Assembly (NCBI GenBank): GCA_965222315.1
Contig: OZ244951.1
Span: 3,906,001-3,970,000 of the forward strand
Direction: 5' to 3'
Length of the DNA: 64,000 bases
Source: JACKII01 sp965222315
GTDB lineage: Bacteria > Pseudomonadota > Alphaproteobacteria > Bin95
Numbering within the stretch: the first letter of the stretch is position 1; every line of letters starts with the position of its first letter. The notes beneath the pieces were generated by a model. It saw only the letters and a program-made list of their open reading frames with translations. It had not been told where the DNA came from and did no database searches. The translations under genes were made by a program, and so were the position numbers. Positions 52,680 through 61,015 of this stretch are shown piece by piece.

Positions 52680-53185
52680 AAGATGAAGCTGGGATCGGCG
52701 AAACGGGCGCGGTCATGGGCGAAGGAAGCTGCAGTTGCGGCGCCACCCTGTTCCGGGTAAACGCTGCCCCCATATTTACCCATTGCTGTCACTGCGGGCG
52801 ATGCCAGCGGCAGAATGGCTCCGCCTTCGCCCTCAATTCCATTGTCGAAACCAGTGCGCTCGAGTTGCTCGCAGGTCAGGTCGAAAAAGCGTCGGTGCCG
52901 ACGGAAAGCGGCAGCACCCAGGACGTGGTCCGCTGCGCCAAATGCAAAACCGCGCTTTGGAGCCACTATAATCGTATGGGACCGCACGCCGCATTCGTGC
53001 GCGTGGGGACGCTGGAAAACCGGGCGGCGATCAAGCCGGACATTCATATTTTCACCACCTACAAGCAGCCCTGGGTCTCAATTCCACCGAGCGACAGGCA
53101 GGTGCCGGATTATTATGACGCGCGGGAATATTGGCCGCCAGAGAGCCTGCAGCGCCTTCAGAACGCCAAGAAGGCTTCTGGTTAA
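52676..53185 (+). CDS. GFA-family (Mss4-like) zinc-binding protein
   Basis: This 169-residue protein has the GFA fold. Zinc ligands are SCSCGAT, HCCHCGRCQ and RCAKCKTALWSHY. Its ATG overlaps the nrdB stop (ATGA), so it is translated with the reductase genes. ATG 52712 (MGEGS) is an alternative start that would still overlap the operon. Coupling to nrdB may be incidental; no redox role in nucleotide reduction is known for this family. Confidence 0.9.
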   Translation: MKDEAGIGETGAVMGEGSCSCGATLFRVNAAPIFTHCCHCGRCQRQNGSAFALNSIVETSALELLAGQVEKASVPTESGSTQDVVRCAKCKTALWSHYNRMGPHAAFVRVGTLENRAAIKPDIHIFTTYKQPWVSIPPSDRQVPDYYDAREYWPPESLQRLQNAKKASG

Positions 53186-53253
53186 TTCGGAATCAAACTT
53201 CAGGATATCTCGTTGCAACGGTCTCTCACCGGGCGGTTCACCGGACAAAAAAA

Positions 53254-53282
53254 CAGCCCCTGACGGCATGCGCCAGGGGCTG
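53254..53282 (-). terminator. Rho-independent terminator on the minus strand
   Basis: CAGCCCCTG (53254-53262) pairs with CAGGGGCTG (53274-53282). On the minus strand the stem is followed by seven T's. It lies 63 bases past the stop of the small frame at 53346, which supports that frame as a transcribed gene. Confidence 0.7.
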
Positions 53283-53345
53283 AGTTGGAATCCCGGGTCC
53301 GGGATTGATGCCAGCTGTCGGAACGACCGGCAAACCGATTAAGTG

Positions 53346-53495
53346 TTATGTCGTGTGTGTTTCCGGCGATGCATTGCGGTTGCCAAACAAGGATGGATCA
53401 ACGCCGGCGCTTGTCGGATTGACGATAGGACCTGCGGCGAGCACCGCAGCCCATGCCAACCCTAAACTCTCCGTCGCCGGGCGTTGGCCCCTCAT
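53346..53495 (-). CDS. small exported protein candidate
   Basis: This is a 49-residue frame: a short charged start MRGQRPATESLG, a hydrophobic segment LAWAAVLAAGPIV, then a polar tail ending ASPETHTT. It looks like a small signal-peptide or single-span protein. AGAGGGA lies 12 bases before the ATG and a minus-strand terminator follows. No family is recognised. The 53496-53816 stretch upstream shows no gene, only a 7-bp hairpin ACGAAGG/CCTTCGT at 53664-53681. Confidence 0.4.
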   Translation of the reverse strand: MRGQRPATESLGLAWAAVLAAGPIVNPTSAGVDPSLFGNRNASPETHTT

Positions 53496-53816
53496 GTTTG
53501 TTGTTCCCTCTTACGGGTTGCTCTGACTGGAACACGCTCTCTCTATGTATGCCACGGTAGCGATTCTGAGAATGCTTCGCAATCGCAAAAAAGGATGATG
53601 GCACATCCTTACGGCCTTATGCGCGCGCGAAACCAAGCTTCATTCCGCACACAAGGAACCTGCACGAAGGATAACCTTCGTAAATTATTTGATTTTCTGG
53701 AATGCGCAGACGCCGGACATTCCATCTCGCAGCCGCCTGCGACATTTTTGGTTTCGTAGAACCCACACCCAACAATGCCGCTAAGGACAAACAGAGTGCC
53801 GCCGTACCAGCCGCTT

Positions 53817-54180
53817 CAATAGCTCTTCGGCAGCCAAGCACCCAAGCACGCGGTCGGCGATATAGCAGAGCGCCAGGTGCGGCGTGATGGGCGCGAGGCG
53901 GTGGTTGATGCATTCAGGGAAATAGCGCTCCACGTGATATTCCTTGGCGTAGCCCATGCCGCCATGGGTCGTGATCGCCGTCGTGCACGTCTTGAACGCA
54001 GCCTCTTGAACGCAGCCTCGCCAGCCAGGTACTTGGCGGCGTTGGCCATCGCGCCTTAATCCTCGCCCCGGTCGTAGAGTTGCGCCGCGCGGAAGGCCAT
54101 CAGATTGGCCGCCTCCAACTCCGCCCAGCATTCCGCCAGCGGGTGCTGGATGCTCTGGTTCATGCCGATGGGGCGGCCGA
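53817..54180 (-). pseudogene. acyl-CoA dehydrogenase 3' fragment
   Basis: This duplicates the last ~115 codons of the acyl-CoA dehydrogenase at 57121, in the same orientation. Bases 54017-54180 align without gaps to 57301-57464 with six mismatches. It is decayed: a TCA to TAA change at 54056-54058, a tandem duplication of CTTGAACGCAGCCT (53991-54004 and 54005-54018) that shifts the frame, and a small insertion near the old stop. The upstream (5') end is cut off abruptly at 54180, where a piece of nrdB begins. Confidence 0.85.
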
Positions 54181-54478
54181 GATCCGCAGGGCCTGCGAAA
54201 CCATCATTGAGCACGAGGATGCCGTCATCGACCTTGCCTTCGAACTGCGGGAGGTCGAGGGCCTGTCGCCGGAAGAGGTGAAAGCCTACATCCGCTTCAC
54301 CCCCGACCGCCGCCTGGTGCAACTGGGACTGGAGCCGGTCTTCAAGATCGGCAAAAACCCGCTGCCCTGGATGGACGAGATGCTGAACGCGGTGGAGCAC
54401 GCCAACTTCTTCGAAAAACGCGTGACAGAGTACACGCGCTGTGCCACCCAGGGCACGTGGGAGGAGGCGTTTGGTTGA
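54178..54478 (+). pseudogene. nrdB 3' fragment, diverged
   Basis: The last 301 bases of an nrdB gene, aligned without gaps to 52379-52679. The translated 99 residues differ from the local NrdB at 13 positions, more than the neighbouring dehydrogenase fragment differs from its intact copy. So this piece probably came from another strain or an older paralogue. The frame is intact to its stop but has no start. The shared CGA at 54178-54180 is the junction with the dehydrogenase fragment. Confidence 0.88.
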
Positions 54479-54580
54479 GCTGATCCTAAGCAAATTTTGG
54501 AAGTATCTGATTGTAAAAGCTTGTTTGGGAGACGACATCTCATTAGCTTAAGATCTCGTTATAAGAATCGGCAAAATATT

Positions 54581-55450
54581 ATGGTTAAGATAAGCTGTAT
54601 CCGTGATCCAGAACTTCTCGAAAGATGGCTGAGGGAAAGCCATCAACCTGAAGCTGTTAAAGATGCGTTGCGGAATCCTGAGATTTGGGAAGGGGATGAT
54701 GTCGCAGTAGCAGCCAGGATCAATGAGATCTTGGCTAGCTATTCGGTTGAGAATTCAGCCAATGCTGAACGAGTATTCATCAATAATGAGGGTTTATTTG
54801 AAGTAGAACCTGTTTTAGGAATACACTCTTATTTCTTTGAAATAGCTGTAGAACGCGTTCGGGATGCAATAAGCGAAATTAGAGAGACGGCCAGTAAAAG
54901 TAATTTTTATAGTACAATCGCATCTGATATTGATAGGCTGGAGTATTATATCGATAAGTATCCTGAAACTCCTTTGAGAATTTATGAAATTGTCGCAAGG
55001 ACGATAAGAATATTTGAGCTTAAATCATCCAATGGCGAAATCCCTGATGGAGATGTAAGGATCGAAGATTTTAAAATCCAGCTAGAAAATACTGAGCTCG
55101 ATATATTACAGAATGATACATTTGTTCGGAAGGCTGTTCAACTTCGTGCGAATGTTCGCTTTGAGCGGATGAGTCAAAATGAAAAAACACAATACTTAGG
55201 ATTAATGAAATATTTAGCGGATTCTTCCGATAACAATCTTGGGCGAGAAATGGTAGAAGATTCTGAATTGGCTACAGATCATAATGGCATTGAAGCGCAA
55301 CAGCACGAAGCACGCTATCGCTCAGGGAGTCGGGCGCTTCGAATGCAGCAGTTGTTGAAATCAGAATCTAATGAGGCTATTGCGGCAAAAATTGGTGGCG
55401 TTGCGGGAATAGGTGGGGTGTTTGCATTGATAGCTTCATGGTTCTTGTGA
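54581..55450 (+). CDS. unrecognised AT-rich island protein with C-terminal membrane anchor
   Basis: This is a 289-residue protein from the AT-rich island; codon use is clearly unlike that of its neighbours. Residues ~1-270 look soluble, helical and acidic, with no motif that I recognise. The last 20 residues, GVAGIGGVFALIASWFL and the bases before it, form a single membrane span, so the protein is probably tail-anchored. A channel gene begins 16 bases downstream on the same strand, so the two were likely one operon. ATG 54581 is preferred; the frame runs to 54497 without a good start. Confidence 0.75.
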   Translation: MVKISCIRDPELLERWLRESHQPEAVKDALRNPEIWEGDDVAVAARINEILASYSVENSANAERVFINNEGLFEVEPVLGIHSYFFEIAVERVRDAISEIRETASKSNFYSTIASDIDRLEYYIDKYPETPLRIYEIVARTIRIFELKSSNGEIPDGDVRIEDFKIQLENTELDILQNDTFVRKAVQLRANVRFERMSQNEKTQYLGLMKYLADSSDNNLGREMVEDSELATDHNGIEAQQHEARYRSGSRALRMQQLLKSESNEAIAAKIGGVAGIGGVFALIASWFL

Positions 55451-55586
55451 TGTAGATGGGCGCATCATGCGTAATATTTTGCGGATTATTCTCTATTTAT
55501 CATTGGTAAAATTTATTGCATCCAACGGGTATTTTTGGAGAGGGTATTTCGGGAATGAAGAAATTTTGATTTTAAAATATGTTAAT

Positions 55587-55593
55587 ATACATG
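55587..55593. repeat. left target-site duplication of the IS
   Basis: ATACATG directly before the left terminal repeat, identical to 56698-56704. Confidence 0.85.
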
Positions 55594-56697
55594 TGTCCTC
55601 TTAAGCTTCTTGACTGACGAACAGGTTGACGGTTTCGATGGGGCGTCGGCCCTGGTTGCGGTATCCGAGATGGGGCCGTTCGGTGTTGTAGTGCACGAGC
55701 CAGGCGTCCAGGTCGGTTTGTAGGGCTTTGACGCTCTCGTAGAACGTCTCGCGCATTTTCAGGCGGAAGAACTCGTCCAGCACGGTGCCGTTGAAGCGCT
55801 CGACAAAGCCGTTCGTCTTCGGCGAGCGCACCTTGGTGCGGCGATGCTCGATCCCATTCAGCGCCAGGTAGAGCTCATAGGGATGCGTTTCGGTTCCGCA
55901 GAACTCGCGGCCATTGTCGGTCAGCACCGCGCCGACCGGCAGGTCGAGCCTGCGGTAGAAGGGCAGCACGTCGTTGTGCAGCACCGCCACCGCGGCCTCC
56001 GGCTGCTTGGAGACGTGCAGGAAGCCGAAGGCATAGGAACCGTAGGTATCCACGACCGCATGCAGGTAGACCTTGCCCACGCCCTTCAGGCTGCCGACGA
56101 AGAAAGTGTCGGCGGACAGCAGTTCGCCTGGCGCGCCGCTTTCCACATGCCGCTCGCGGAAGGCGGGATTGAGCTTTTCGATGAAGGCCGCCTGCTCGGC
56201 GGTGATCTCGATAGCCTTGCCGGCCAACTGTTCTTCCAGCTTCAGCCAGCGGTCATACCGGCTGCCGAGGCCGGCTTCGTTCAGGATCTTCTGGATGGTG
56301 ATCGCCGAGACGCGCACGCCTTCGAGCGCCAGCATCGCCTCCAGCCGGTTGCAGCCATACGCCGGATGCTCCAGCGCCAGGGCGTGGATGCGGGCAACCG
56401 TCTCCGGCGGAGTGGTCATCGGATGCGATTGATGGACCGGTGGCAGGTCTTTCAGGCCATCGAAGCCATGGGTCTGAAAGCGCCTTTTCCATTCGTAGAA
56501 GCTGGTGCGGTCCATCCCCCGGCGGCGGCAGGCCTCCGCCGCATTGCCGAGCTCTTTGGCAAGCTCGAGTACGCTCAACCGCTGCTCGGCAAGCTTGCTG
56601 GCAGCATCACGCCTGGACGGTGTTGACGGCTTCGCTGAGACTGACATGGCTTCCTCCATTCTGTGCCATATAGCACGGGAAGAAGCTTAAGAAGACA
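55594..56697 (-). mobile_element. IS481-family insertion sequence, complete (1,104 bp)
   Basis: The ends are 18-bp terminal inverted repeats with one mismatch: TGTCCTCTTAAGCTTCTT on the left and the complement of AAGAAGCTTAAGAAGACA on the right. A 7-bp duplication ATACATG flanks it. It carries one intact transposase gene and has the GC-rich composition of the chromosome, not of the AT-rich island it landed in. So it moved in after the island arrived. Confidence 0.9.
55601..56647 (-). CDS. IS481-family DDE transposase
   Basis: This is a 348-residue transposase. The N-terminal helix-turn-helix (EAMLALEGVRVSAITIQKIL, in full, is the second such region) precedes an rve integrase core. Catalytic acidic residues are Asp in LLSADTFFVG, Asp in VLTDNGREFCG and Glu in GFVERFNGTVLDEFF. 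The C-terminus has LVHYNTERPHLGYRNQGRRP, typical of the family. ATG 56647 is preferred because GGAGG lies upstream. No frameshift is seen, so it may be active. Confidence 0.94.
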   Translation of the reverse strand: MSVSAKPSTPSRRDAASKLAEQRLSVLELAKELGNAAEACRRRGMDRTSFYEWKRRFQTHGFDGLKDLPPVHQSHPMTTPPETVARIHALALEHPAYGCNRLEAMLALEGVRVSAITIQKILNEAGLGSRYDRWLKLEEQLAGKAIEITAEQAAFIEKLNPAFRERHVESGAPGELLSADTFFVGSLKGVGKVYLHAVVDTYGSYAFGFLHVSKQPEAAVAVLHNDVLPFYRRLDLPVGAVLTDNGREFCGTETHPYELYLALNGIEHRRTKVRSPKTNGFVERFNGTVLDEFFRLKMRETFYESVKALQTDLDAWLVHYNTERPHLGYRNQGRRPIETVNLFVSQEA

Positions 56698-56704
56698 ATA
56701 CATG
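56698..56704. repeat. right target-site duplication of the IS
   Basis: ATACATG directly after the right terminal repeat, identical to 55587-55593. Confidence 0.85.
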
Positions 56705-57120
56705 TTTTTCTACTCTGTATTCTTGCATATTTTTTCTTCCTAATCGGTTTAATTTTGTTTGATATAATGGCAAAGAACAAATTTTCCCAAGAAATTCAGA
56801 AAGTAATGGTCATATCGACTCTGCTTATGATTCCGCTAATTATTATAATTTTTGCAATTTATTACCAAACTGCATCTCCTGGTTTTGCTAGTAGTAAAGA
56901 AGAGTATTTGTATTTTTCCATTGTTACATTCACTACGCTTGGATATGGCGACATAACGCCATCTGGAGAATTCAAGATTTATGCTGCTATTGAGGCTGGA
57001 ATCGGCTTTTTCTTTGTGCCAATGCTGATTGGGCAATTAATAACTATAGCATCGGAACCGGGATTTGCGGTAAAGAAACCTACTTCAACTTAATAACTTG
57101 GTCTGCGATACGCTGCTTCC

Positions 57121-58287
57121 TTAATAACTCTTCGGCAGGCCCAGCACGCGCTCGGCGATATAGCATAGCGCCAGGTGCGGCGTGATCGGCGCGAGGCGGT
57201 GGATGATGCATTCGCGGAAGTAGCGCTCCACGTGATATTCCTTGGCGTAGCCCATGCCGCCATGGGTCGTCACCGCCGTCGTGCACGCCTTGAACGCGGC
57301 CTCGCCGGCCAGGTACTTGGCGGCGTTGGCCATCGCGCCTGAATCATCGCCCCGGTCGTAGAGTTGCGCGGCGCGGAAGGCCATCAGATTGGCCGCCTCC
57401 AACTCCGCCCAGCATTCCGCCAGCGGGTGCTGGATGCCCTGGTTCATGCCGATGGGACGGCCGAACACGACACGCTCCCGCGCATAGTCTGTGGCTTTCT
57501 GCAATGCTACCCGGCCGAGCCCTACCAGCCCTGCGGCGATCAAAATACGCTCCGGGTTGATGCCGTGCAGCAGATAGCGGAAGCCCTTGCCTTCCTCACC
57601 GATCCGGTCTTCCACCGGAATTTCCAGACCGTCGATGAACACCTGGTTCGAGTCCACATGCTCCCGACCCATTTTTGGAATGCGGCGGACCTCCACCTTG
57701 GAGCGGTCCAGGTCGGTGTAGAACAGGCTAAGCCCGTCCATCGGCCGCTCGGTCTCGCCCAGGTCTTTCGTCCGGGCAATCAGCAGAATCTTGTCAGCCA
57801 CCTGTGCCGTGGTGGTCCAGGTCTTCTGGCCATGCACGATATAGCGGTCGCCTTTGAGCACCGCCTTAGTGCGCAGGCGGGTGGTGTCGAGGCCCGTGTT
57901 CGGCTCCGTCACGCCGAAGCAGGCACGCTTCTCTCGGCGGATGATCGGCGGCAGCATCCGCGCCTTCTGCTCGTCCGTACCGTAGCGTACAACCGGGTTC
58001 AGGCCGAAAATACCCAGACTGACCGAAGACACGCCGCCATTGCCCGCGCCGGAACGGCTGATTTCCTGCATCAGGATCGCGGCTTCGGTAATACCGAGCC
58101 CGCTGCCGCCATATTCCTCCGGCATGGCGATGCCCATGAAGCCCGCGTCGGCGATGGCCTGGCAGAAGTCCTCCGGGAACTGCTTGTCATTGTCCCGAGC
58201 GAGCCAGTACTCGTCGCCATACTGCGCGCAGAGCCGCTCCACCGCATCGCGGATCTGGATTTGTTCGTCGGTAAAGTCGATGCTCAT
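57121..58287 (-). CDS. acyl-CoA dehydrogenase
   Basis: This 388-residue FAD enzyme introduces a double bond into an acyl-CoA. Signatures are CFGVTEPNTGLDTTRL (flavin and substrate binding), VHGQKTWTTTAQVAD, and the C-terminal THGGMGYAKEYHVERYFRE region that positions the substrate. It probably feeds electrons to ETF. It has a partial duplicate of its 3' end at 53817. It shares strand with the phytanoyl-CoA dioxygenase-like gene upstream (22-base gap), so both may act on the same acyl-CoA pathway. Confidence 0.95.
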   Translation of the reverse strand: MSIDFTDEQIQIRDAVERLCAQYGDEYWLARDNDKQFPEDFCQAIADAGFMGIAMPEEYGGSGLGITEAAILMQEISRSGAGNGGVSSVSLGIFGLNPVVRYGTDEQKARMLPPIIRREKRACFGVTEPNTGLDTTRLRTKAVLKGDRYIVHGQKTWTTTAQVADKILLIARTKDLGETERPMDGLSLFYTDLDRSKVEVRRIPKMGREHVDSNQVFIDGLEIPVEDRIGEEGKGFRYLLHGINPERILIAAGLVGLGRVALQKATDYARERVVFGRPIGMNQGIQHPLAECWAELEAANLMAFRAAQLYDRGDDSGAMANAAKYLAGEAAFKACTTAVTTHGGMGYAKEYHVERYFRECIIHRLAPITPHLALCYIAERVLGLPKSY

Positions 58288-58309
58288 GCCCAGTTTGTCC
58301 TGCGCCGGC

Positions 58310-59152
58310 CTATGACCGTTTATGCCCTGATTTCTCAGCGCCTTCGTAGAGCACGCCCTCCCGGCGCGCCATGTCGCGTGTGACGGCCTCGAAGTCCTTT
58401 TCCGCCAGGCGTTCCGTCGGTGGCGGGACGATGGTGAAATGGCCGTAGCGGTCTTCGCCCGCGATCAACTGCGCCTGGGTCTCCGGGCCGGACTTCGCCT
58501 TCATGCTGGGCGCGATGTAACGGATGGCCGCGCCGATGCGGCGGTCATTGGTAGTGTTCGGGCCGCTTGCGTGGAACAGGTGGCCGTGGTGGACGCTCGC
58601 CTGTCCGGTTTGCAGCACCGCATCGACCCCTTGACTATCATCGACTTCCACCGCCAATTCCTGGCCGCGGGTGAGCAGGTTTCCCTCCGCAAAGGTATCG
58701 GCGTGGGGGACAATCTGTTCCTTATGCGTGCCGGGAATGAAGCGCATACAGCCGCTCTCCCGCGTGGCGGGGGAGAGGGCGACCCAGAGCGTCACCTCCT
58801 CCACCTTGTCCAGGCCCCAGTAGGTCAGGTCCTGGTGCCAACTGACATAGTTCGGCGTGTTGGCTTCCTTGATGAAATGGCCGGAACCCCAAAGCAGAAT
58901 GTCCGGCCCCAGCACCGCCTGCGCGGCGGCCACCATCTTCGGGTGGCGCACGAGGGCGGCATAGCTTGGCAGCAGGGCCGCCGGAAAGCCGCGCACCATG
59001 GCGCGTTTCTTGGGGTCGTCGGCGTATTGCGCCTCGGCGGCTTCCAGATCGGCGCGGAGTTCTTTCGCTTCGTCCTCCGTCAGCACGTCTAAGGGGAAGA
59101 CAAAGCCATCGCGCTCATAGTCGGCGGCGAGCGAAGAGGCGTTCATGGTCAT
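58310..59152 (-). CDS. phytanoyl-CoA dioxygenase family protein
   Basis: This is a 280-residue Fe(II)/2-oxoglutarate oxygenase. The metal His and Asp are in SWHQDLTYW, the distal His is in QASVHHGHLFHASGPN, and an Arg for 2-oxoglutarate is in DRRIGAAIRY. Family members hydroxylate acyl-CoAs or small molecules such as ectoine, and the substrate here is unclear. GAGGAACG lies before the ATG at 59152. It is upstream of the acyl-CoA dehydrogenase on the same strand. Confidence 0.93.
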   Translation of the reverse strand: MTMNASSLAADYERDGFVFPLDVLTEDEAKELRADLEAAEAQYADDPKKRAMVRGFPAALLPSYAALVRHPKMVAAAQAVLGPDILLWGSGHFIKEANTPNYVSWHQDLTYWGLDKVEEVTLWVALSPATRESGCMRFIPGTHKEQIVPHADTFAEGNLLTRGQELAVEVDDSQGVDAVLQTGQASVHHGHLFHASGPNTTNDRRIGAAIRYIAPSMKAKSGPETQAQLIAGEDRYGHFTIVPPPTERLAEKDFEAVTRDMARREGVLYEGAEKSGHKRS

Positions 59153-59313
59153 TGGTCGCGTTCCTCATGGAATTTCGCGAAAGCCTACAGCCGGGCAGAG
59201 GCCCGCTGCAAGACGCATCACCGCGGGGGCGTGCAGCGGCTGCATCGAAAGGTTGGTTTCGCCAAACGACTCCCGATACGCGCATTGAGCGCACTCGAGG
59301 TGAGCGAAAGTCC

Positions 59314-60885
59314 TTAAATCGGCGAGATGGAGCGGCGCTTAGGTGGTCCGGCGAACGGCCTGCGCGGCGGTGCGTTCGCCAGGGCGCGTATCAGCACCGC
59401 CCGCGTCTTTGCCGGATCGATTATGTCGTCGATGCCGAAGCCCTCCGCCGCCAGCCGGGAGCCGATGCGGCTGCGGGTCTCGTCGATCAATTCCTGCCGT
59501 CTAGCTGCTGGATCAGGGGCACGCTCATAATCTCGGCGGAAGGCGACGTCGATGGCCCCCTCCACCGACATGGCGCAAATCTCCGCCGTCGGCCAGGCGA
59601 AGGCATAGTCCGGGTCAAAGCTGCGCCCGCCGCCCATGGCAATGTAGCCCGCGCCATAGCCCTTGCGCAGTGTCACGGAGATGCGGGGCACCGTGGCGTG
59701 CGCCATTTCGAACAGCAAGCGGCCACTGCGCCGGGCCAGACCGGACGATTCCGCCGCCGAACCGATGGCAAAGCCCGGCACGTCGACCAGCGTGATGAGG
59801 GGCAGGCCGTAGGCATCGGCCATCGCGACCAGCCGCGCCGCCTTCTCGCAGGCCTTGGCATCGAGCATTCCGCCCAGGTGGCGCGGATTGTTGGCGAGAA
59901 TGGCAACCGGCCGGCCATCCAGCCGGGCAAAGCAGGTCAGCACGTTGCGGGCGTAGGTGGGTTTGAACTCGAACCGGCTGTCCTCGTCGAAGATCACGTC
60001 CACGACCTTGCGCACGTCGTAGGTCTGGCGCTGGTCGGCAGGCACCAGGTCATAAAGCGAGGCAGGATCAGCGGTTGGCGGCAGCGGCGTGGCGCGCGGT
60101 GGCGGCTCGTTGGAGTTTGGCGGCAGGTAGGAGAGGAAGCGGCGGATGGCGTCCATCACCTCCGCCTCCGTCTCCACCGCCAGATCGGCGATACCGTAGC
60201 GGTCGGCCTGAAGCTTCGCGCCGCCAAGGGCTTCCTTGTCGATATTCTCGCCGACACCCGCCTTGACCAGGGCCGGCCCGGCCATGCCCATCTGCGCCCC
60301 GCCGCGCAGCATCACGACGAAATCGGCCATGCTGGCGTAGTTGGAGGGGCCGGCGAAGCCCGCGCCCAGCACCGCCACCGCCATGGGGGTCCAACCGGAA
60401 TTCATGCCGAGGAGGTGAAAGACGCGAGAGCCTGCCGCAAAGTGGCGGGAGTTCTGGCCATCCTGGATGCGGTGGCCGCCACCTTCGACCAGCATGACCA
60501 GCGGCACCCCGCTCTCTGTTGCACGCTGAATGGTGCGGTTGGTCTTGGCGCTGCCCGCGACGCCGGTCGAGCCGCCATGTACGGTAAAATCATGCGCCGC
60601 GACGGCGATGGGACGCCCTGCGACCAAGCCGCCGCCAGTGACAACGCCATCGGCAGGCGCTTCCAGGTCCGCGTTCCACGGATTGTCCCGGTGTGGGCCG
60701 GCCAGGCCGCCGGTCTCCAGGAACGAACCTTCGTCCAGCAGGGCGTCGATCCGGGCGCGGGCGGAGAGTTTGCCGTCGCGGGTGCGCTTGGCCATGGCGT
60801 CGGGACGGGCGGCATCCTGCGCCGCATCTTTGGCGGCAGCGATGGAAGCAGCGAGGGTGCGGGCGTCAGGCGTGGGGTCTGTCAT
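59314..60885 (-). CDS. acyl-CoA carboxylase beta subunit (carboxyltransferase)
   Basis: This is a ~523-residue carboxyltransferase of the propionyl-CoA/methylcrotonyl-CoA carboxylase beta family, with the crotonase-like fold in two halves. VHGGSTGVAGSAKTNRTI and GAGFAGPSNYASMADF mark the N half. LVDVPGFAIGSAAESSGLAR and LRKGYGAGYIAMGGG mark the C half. It transfers CO2 from carboxybiotin to an acyl-CoA. No biotin-carrying alpha subunit is in the window. The start at 60885 (MTDPTPD) is tentative; an ATG at 60918 also lacks a good ribosome site. Confidence 0.9.
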   Translation of the reverse strand: MTDPTPDARTLAASIAAAKDAAQDAARPDAMAKRTRDGKLSARARIDALLDEGSFLETGGLAGPHRDNPWNADLEAPADGVVTGGGLVAGRPIAVAAHDFTVHGGSTGVAGSAKTNRTIQRATESGVPLVMLVEGGGHRIQDGQNSRHFAAGSRVFHLLGMNSGWTPMAVAVLGAGFAGPSNYASMADFVVMLRGGAQMGMAGPALVKAGVGENIDKEALGGAKLQADRYGIADLAVETEAEVMDAIRRFLSYLPPNSNEPPPRATPLPPTADPASLYDLVPADQRQTYDVRKVVDVIFDEDSRFEFKPTYARNVLTCFARLDGRPVAILANNPRHLGGMLDAKACEKAARLVAMADAYGLPLITLVDVPGFAIGSAAESSGLARRSGRLLFEMAHATVPRISVTLRKGYGAGYIAMGGGRSFDPDYAFAWPTAEICAMSVEGAIDVAFRRDYERAPDPAARRQELIDETRSRIGSRLAAEGFGIDDIIDPAKTRAVLIRALANAPPRRPFAGPPKRRSISPI

Positions 60886-61015
60886 GGCGGTCCGGAGCTT
60901 GGCGGAGGAGTCGCCCATGTTCACCGCTGGCGGAGCCTGGTGCAAGCCGTGTGCAGGCTGCATCCCTCGTTCATCTCCCCTCGCCGTCATTGGGAGCACC
61001 GCCGCCCTTCCCCTT

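Larger units (their letters stand above)
55467..57093 (+). pseudogene. potassium-channel-like gene interrupted by an IS481 element
   Basis: ATG at 55467 opens a frame (MRNILRIILYLSLV) that runs to the IS insertion point. After removing the element and one target copy, codons continue in frame through 56705-57093, giving 171 residues. The restored protein has hydrophobic segments near 43-63 and 75-95, a pore loop with the K+ selectivity filter TTLGYGD, and a last membrane helix (IEAGIGFFFVPMLIGQL). As it stands, only the distal part from ATG 56767 (108 residues: one span, filter, one span) could still be made. That is the core of a two-helix channel. Confidence 0.85.

Noticed and set aside
53305..53526. 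73-codon plus-strand frame after the GFA gene
   Set aside because: The opposite strand offers a better supported small frame with a terminator; this one lacks a ribosome site.
54581..57093. Considered naming the island a known anti-phage system
   Set aside because: No known effector or sensor domain (TIR, nuclease, cyclase, STING-like) can be seen; only the membrane layout is suggestive.
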